NCBI RefSeq assembly: GCF_001039355.2
Contig: NW_019775749.1
Span: forward strand, 109,681-173,680
Length of the DNA: 64,000 bases
Origin: Lingula anatina
Lineage: Eukaryota; Brachiopoda; Lingulata; Lingulida; Lingulidae
Direction of reading: 5' to 3'
Position numbers and translations under genes: made by a program. Positions 60,626 to 64,000 of the stretch are shown here, one piece after another. A model generated the notes under the pieces. That model was not told the DNA's origin. It did no database searches and saw only the letters and a program-made list of their open reading frames with translations. Each line of letters starts with the position of its first letter. The first letter of the stretch is position 1.

Positions 60626-63600
60626 TTTTTGATGGCAGGAGTTTCTTACCGTGACCTCTCCCTGTAAGTTCTCACATCTCTGAAGCAGACGGTTGTATTC
60701 CTTCACCAGTTTCTGGTGGTGTTCTCTTTCCTCGTCCAGTTCCCTCTTCAGCTGTTGATTGGCTTCCTCTAGCTTGGCCCTAGCAACATCTGAAATGTAG
60801 GCCATCATTTCAACTGTATACTTAGATATTTAGATTAAACAACTATAATCATGGTAAATAATATTTTGGACACTGACCCAATTTTAATTAAGTTTTAAAG
60901 GTTGATAACAAAAAGTAAAGTGATAAATATTTGATCTGACAGATGATCTACTGATTTTCAGTCTGTATCATATAGATATTACTGATAATGGGGTCTCCTT
61001 GCCAGTATGCTATTTATGTTACTTACTAGGGAGGTGAAAATACTGTAAACTGACAAAATTTTCACTTTGTTTAACCTAACATCTCTCTCTCAATTTATCT
61101 AGGTACAACGAGTTAATTACGAAGTCCAAAATTTCAACTGTACACTACGATATTTAGTTTAAACAACTACAATCATAGTAAATAATATTTTGGACACTGA
61201 CCTAATTTTAACTTTGTCTTTTGACCAAATTAATATGAAAAGCAAATTACAAAAAAAAAAAAACTTACCATCAGCAACTTGTTCTTGTTGCTTGTTCTTC
61301 AGATTCAACTGGTTGACCTCCTCTTTCAGTTTCAGATTTTCCTCTAGCAGACGTCCCACCACCTGAAGAAAGTAGATGACACCGCCATCATACACTAACC
61401 CAGATATACTGACTACACTGAGGTTAACAGAAAAATTAGACACTATTTCCGCTATATCCCTTTAGTTGAAGACAACAACACAAATACAATTTGCTATAAG
61501 ATGCATATCTCGTCAAGTTCTAGTTCACCTCACTTGGGTAAAGAGACAACCAGGGCACAGCAAAATTACACTACCAGGCTAATAAAATTCTTGTACAAAG
61601 ATCCTTTTATATACATAACACATAGGTCATGCAAGGGGGTTCTTCACCTCTTATAATGTAGAAGAATCCATGCCATGGATCTTGGTTACCAACACAGATC
61701 TTAGTCTTGGATATAATTCATAGTGGAACATAAATTAACATAAAATGAACCCTTTTCTACAATCTAAATGCCATCAAAATTATCATGACAATGTTGAAAA
61801 ATTCTTTAACTTTCTTCAATGTAAAATGTGAGGGGGTTTTGCCATATCAAACTGCTCATAATGAAATCTACAGGTCTGAAAAATTAGAACTGTCCACAAA
61901 CCTGTATCAGCCTACATTTATGTTGCTGTCGCTGCATTTCAACATCCAAACTCGCACTATTACAAAAATTATTTAATATTTCACATTAAAGCAAATGCTA
62001 GCTGAAGATTCATATAACAACACTGAGAGTTAAATGTGATACAAGTACTTAAAAATGTCTAATTTCCCCTCACTGTCTTGTCTAAATCACAAAGAAATAT
62101 TCAGAAATAATATAACTACCTCAAAGTGCCTTCAGGTACATATCACCAAAGAGAACAGTCATTATACAACAATTTTTCTTAATAGTAAACCAGATATATG
62201 ATGGCCATAATGCAATCTTCATAAAATTACCATCAAGTTTTATGGGTTAACAATCACCATTGTACCCCATACTTTGTCATGGTGTACCTAGGCTGTGTCT
62301 ACACCAGAAGATGAGTCTAATGTTGCATAGCATTTGGTGAAATAAATAAAACTTTTGACCTATGTATGATTCACCCTGTAAACACACTAATTGAAAGGTT
62401 TATGGTCACACCAGTCCAAACTATAGTTCACTGTATGGGATGCCTCACTAGAGTAAGTTCACTGTACATGTATGTTCTATCCACCTGATAGTTTAGAGTC
62501 ACATTACAGGTTATTCTAAAGGCACATGATGAACATCATACCTTGATATAGCAAAAAAGCATTTTTCCTGGAAATTTCCAGACTTTTTTTGGAAGTTTCC
62601 CCCTTAATCACGCAAGTATAGCTGTTCAAAGAATCTGATTCATAGACCTATTTTTGAGTTTTAAGTTTCTAGTTTTTTTTTACCACTCTTATAATGGAGC
62701 TAGAGACTGGACTCTACCTCTGATGGTAAAAATTACAGCACACAGAGTGGGTTTATAATCATTACTTTCTCAGGGGTTTCAGATTTGTTTCATACATAAA
62801 GGTCTTCTGTTCATGAGCAGAGCATATGTGATCTTAAGTTTCCACTTGATCAATTTCATAACAGCTGCAAAATCTACTTCATAGAAAATATAAAATGACT
62901 TCCACAATTATGATCCATGATAATGACCTAGTGATAGGGTGATGTCTTACGCCATACACAAAAATAATATCTCTTATTTCAATTTATACTAATCTATCTG
63001 AGATTTAATGAGAAATAACAATATAAAACACCAAATTATAAATCTTCTTGCACTTTTCATCTAGGGATACAACATCCCTAGTTTGCTTTCTATGAGACCG
63101 TGAGATACATGGCTGGTTTTCATTATAAAAATTAATATATGTATCTAATGCCCCCCCCCCCCCCCTCCTCCAATCATTAATACTCTCTTGATTTGCACAT
63201 CTTACAACATATCTGCTAACTCCACCCACCTCTTCGTGTTCTTTGGCCTTAAGTTGTTTCTCAGTTATGAGGTCCTGTTTCTCCCCCTTCTCCTGTTCTA
63301 ACTGGGCCTCCAACATGGCCACTGTCTGCTCCAGCTCAGCAATCCTGCTCAGGTAGGTCTTGGAGTTGGACTCCATGTTCTTCAGTTGTGCCATTTGGTT
63401 CTGCATGTCACGAAGCAGAACCTGGTCCTCTCGCAACAGACCTATCTCTTTGTTCTATACAAAAATTAAATAACGTGTGTTAAGTAGTAAATTATTATTT
63501 ACGATAGAGTACAAAGTGCTCTTATAGATATTAATATATACTTCTATCTTCACATTTATGAAGGGAGAAGATAAAACAAAGGCTACTTAAGATGTAAAAT

Positions 63601-64000
63601 ATCACATATTTTGTCTACTTCTTTTTCTTCTTTTTTCAATTATTGACTACAACCAGTGATTCTGTGTTCTTACCTTTTCGTCCAGTTTATGTTGCATTTC
63701 AATAATCTTATTCTCAAGTCCCAGGTTGACTTTCTTGATGTGCTGGACAGAACGGGCTTCAACCTGGAGACAAAAAGGTTACAAAGTCACAGAAAAAAAC
63801 TAAATGTAACAAAATAATCAAGTTCTTTTGCAAAAGAAAATGTTTTAGTAAAAAACAATGGCTCTAAATTATATCATAAAATGTACTATGATATTTCCTT
63901 TTTGTACCATTGTGCATTTTTATTTATATACACTTAATTGCATATCAAATGTCTTTAATTCTACCTTGAGAATCTTCAACATCGCCCTGGCCTTTCTTCT
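51062..64000 (-). CDS. MYO5: Class V unconventional myosin, C-terminal rod and globular tail (partial at right edge)
   Basis: Processive actin motor that carries organelles and vesicles. Only the last 1,017 residues are here; motor domain and IQ motifs lie beyond 64000. The first visible codons give [20 protein letters not shown], the end of the lever arm entering the rod. Medial coiled coil: exons at 64000-60650. Linker rich in Ser/Glu/Lys: 59987-59329. Distal coil: 59012-55676 ([18 protein letters not shown]..., [14 protein letters not shown]). Globular cargo-binding tail: 54337-51062, including [39 protein letters not shown], and the DIL core [20 protein letters not shown]. It ends [13 protein letters not shown] and [19 protein letters not shown]. 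The match to vertebrate MYO5A/B is strong over the whole tail. I see no dynein-light-chain (TQT-type) motif in the linker. Stop TAA is at 51064-51062. The paralogue letter does not apply; most invertebrates have one class V gene. Confidence 0.96.
53849..53980. repeat. 57-bp intronic tandem repeat in MYO5
   Basis: Two near-identical units, 53849-53905 and 53906-53962, begin GCCAAATTGTACACAATGTG, followed by a partial third. Degenerate copies extend back to about 53755, within 15 nt of the acceptor of the exon ending at 53740. Confidence 0.9.
55338..55388. repeat. 17-bp tandem repeat next to the MYO5 cassette exon
   Basis: Three units of CATGTGACTGGGATAGC (third CACATGACTGGGATAGC) lie 32 nt past the donor of the cassette exon. 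It could act on that exon's splicing, but this is inference. Confidence 0.9.
55421..55456 (-). CDS. MYO5: Probable 36-nt cassette exon of MYO5
   Basis: A 12-codon phase 1-1 exon encodes [11 protein letters not shown], with donor GTTG/GTAAGA and acceptor GAATAAAG. It lies between the end of the distal coiled coil and the start of the globular tail. Skipping it keeps frame (AQG then ADIMAEV). The polypyrimidine tract is weak, as in many regulated exons. Vertebrate MYO5A also has alternatively spliced tail exons, but at other positions. Confidence 0.5.
56031..56195. repeat. 47-bp minisatellite starting on a MYO5 splice acceptor
   Basis: Three and a half units at 56031-56077, 56078-56124, 56125-56171 and 56172-56195. 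The first four bases (GGTT on plus) are the first bases of the exon ending at 56034. The unit then runs through its acceptor, so on the minus strand units read ...TTCCAG/AACC. Two extra copies keep an intact AG/AACCT acceptor; one has lost it. Confidence 0.9.
56196..57510. other. MYO5 intron between the exons at 57.5 and 56.0 kb
   Basis: AT-rich intron with no recognised element apart from the minisatellite at its lower end. A GTTCAAATCCC near 57320-57330 resembles a tRNA B-box, but no A-box or cloverleaf accompanies it. Confidence 0.5.
58246..58295. repeat. (ATT)n microsatellite, possibly a retroposon tail
   Basis: About 16 ATT units in a MYO5 intron directly follow a short hairpin (GACCCTGAAAGGGTC near 58210-58225) and CGAAATGCCAAC. 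A hairpin next to a simple-sequence tail is typical of some SINE/LINE 3' ends; the assignment is weak. Confidence 0.6.
59984..60190. repeat. 35-bp minisatellite starting on a MYO5 splice acceptor
   Basis: About six diverged units on the plus-strand pattern GTCCTGCATAGTTACCAAGG followed by AGATTAGACATTAT. The first unit begins with the terminal GATC of the exon ending at 59987 and continues through its acceptor (ATGCAG/GATC on minus). At least two later units keep a TGCAG/GAC acceptor-like junction. Confidence 0.88.
60596..60630. repeat. (TTTA)n microsatellite
   Basis: Tetranucleotide run 19 nt from the donor of the MYO5 exon ending at 60650. Confidence 0.9.
60808..61226. repeat. Intronic direct duplication of about 90 bp, offset 324
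   Basis: 60808-60898 and 61132-61222 share TTTCAACTGTA, ACAACTA, AATCAT and AATAATATTTTGGACACTGA in the same order, with a few substitutions. Both lie in one MYO5 intron (60790-61268). Confidence 0.8.
61363..63229. other. Longest MYO5 intron in the window
   Basis: About 1.87 kb between two coiled-coil exons, with a 15-C homopolymer at 63151-63165. Phase 0 on both sides leaves room for a further in-frame exon, but I saw none with coiled-coil content and splice sites. Confidence 0.55.

Larger units (their letters stand above)
51062..64000 (-). other. MYO5: MYO5 exon map
   Basis: Coding exons, 5' to 3': 64000-63965 (partial), 63763-63674, 63454-63230, 61362-61269, 60789-60650, 59987-59820, 59520-59329, 59012-58839, 58517-58376, 58020-57831, 57631-57511, 56034-55957, 55778-55676, 55456-55421 (cassette), 54337-54173, 53740-53589, 53400-53311, 53135-52985, 52727-52594, 52408-52337, 52147-52062, 51755-51584, 51304-51062. 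Phases join at every step, with and without the 36-nt cassette. All donors begin GT; 59329 (GTTTGC) and 52337 (GTTAGG) are weak but fit the protein. Confidence 0.85.

Noticed and set aside
1-64000. CRISPR arrays, rRNA, bacterial operons or viral genes
   Set aside because: None seen. The tandem repeats lack regular unique spacers and the window is clearly spliced animal DNA.

Overview
The window is animal nuclear DNA: AT-rich, with five protein genes split by many short GT-AG introns, numerous microsatellites and remnants of DNA transposons. Protein similarity is to genes shared across bilaterians. Nothing fixes the phylum, but the sequence is neither vertebrate-like nor insect-like in character. 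A lophotrochozoan such as a mollusc is my best guess, at low confidence.

Layout, left to right. (1) About 1.66-2.24 kb, minus strand: the first two coding exons of the AP-3 adaptor sigma subunit (AP3S); the rest lies off the left edge. (2) 2.73-5.78 kb, plus: complete cysteine dioxygenase (CDO1, four exons, 219 aa), head-to-head with AP3S across a promoter of about 0.5 kb that holds ETS-like and ETS/CRE-like sites. (3) 7.1-12.4 kb: no recognisable gene. (4) 12.46-21.83 kb, minus: complete RalA-binding protein 1 (RALBP1/RLIP76, 15 coding exons, 932 aa) with an unusually long acidic/Lys-rich/polyQ insert between the RhoGAP domain and the Ral-binding coiled coil. (5) 24.45-48.07 kb, plus: complete CEP152/Asterless (25 coding exons, 1,973 aa) plus a probable alternative first coding exon at 31.1 kb. 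It is divergent from RALBP1 across a GC-rich core promoter near 23.2 kb. (6) 51.06 kb to the right edge, minus: the C-terminal 1,017 residues of a class V myosin (rod and cargo-binding globular tail). Motor and IQ motifs lie beyond the right edge.

So there are two divergent gene pairs (AP3S/CDO1 and RALBP1/CEP152) and two convergent junctions (CDO1/RALBP1 and CEP152/MYO5). I built all gene models by hand. Every splice junction used is GT-AG, phases join across every exon, and each complete CDS sums to a multiple of three.

Non-genic structure is richer than expected. There is a piggyBac-type element of about 1 kb in a CEP152 intron with TTAA flanks and a broken trace of a transposase zinc finger. 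There are two further short inverted-repeat elements and a tRNA-like SINE fragment. Most striking are three unrelated minisatellites, each starting exactly on an exon/intron boundary so that the repeat units carry copies of the splice signal. One of them contains the only N in the window, inside a 190-bp duplication that includes part of a CEP152 exon.

The genes do not form one pathway. AP-3 and myosin V both act in endosome and lysosome-related organelle traffic, RALBP1 in Ral-regulated endocytosis and cytoskeleton, CEP152 in centriole duplication, and CDO1 in cysteine catabolism.
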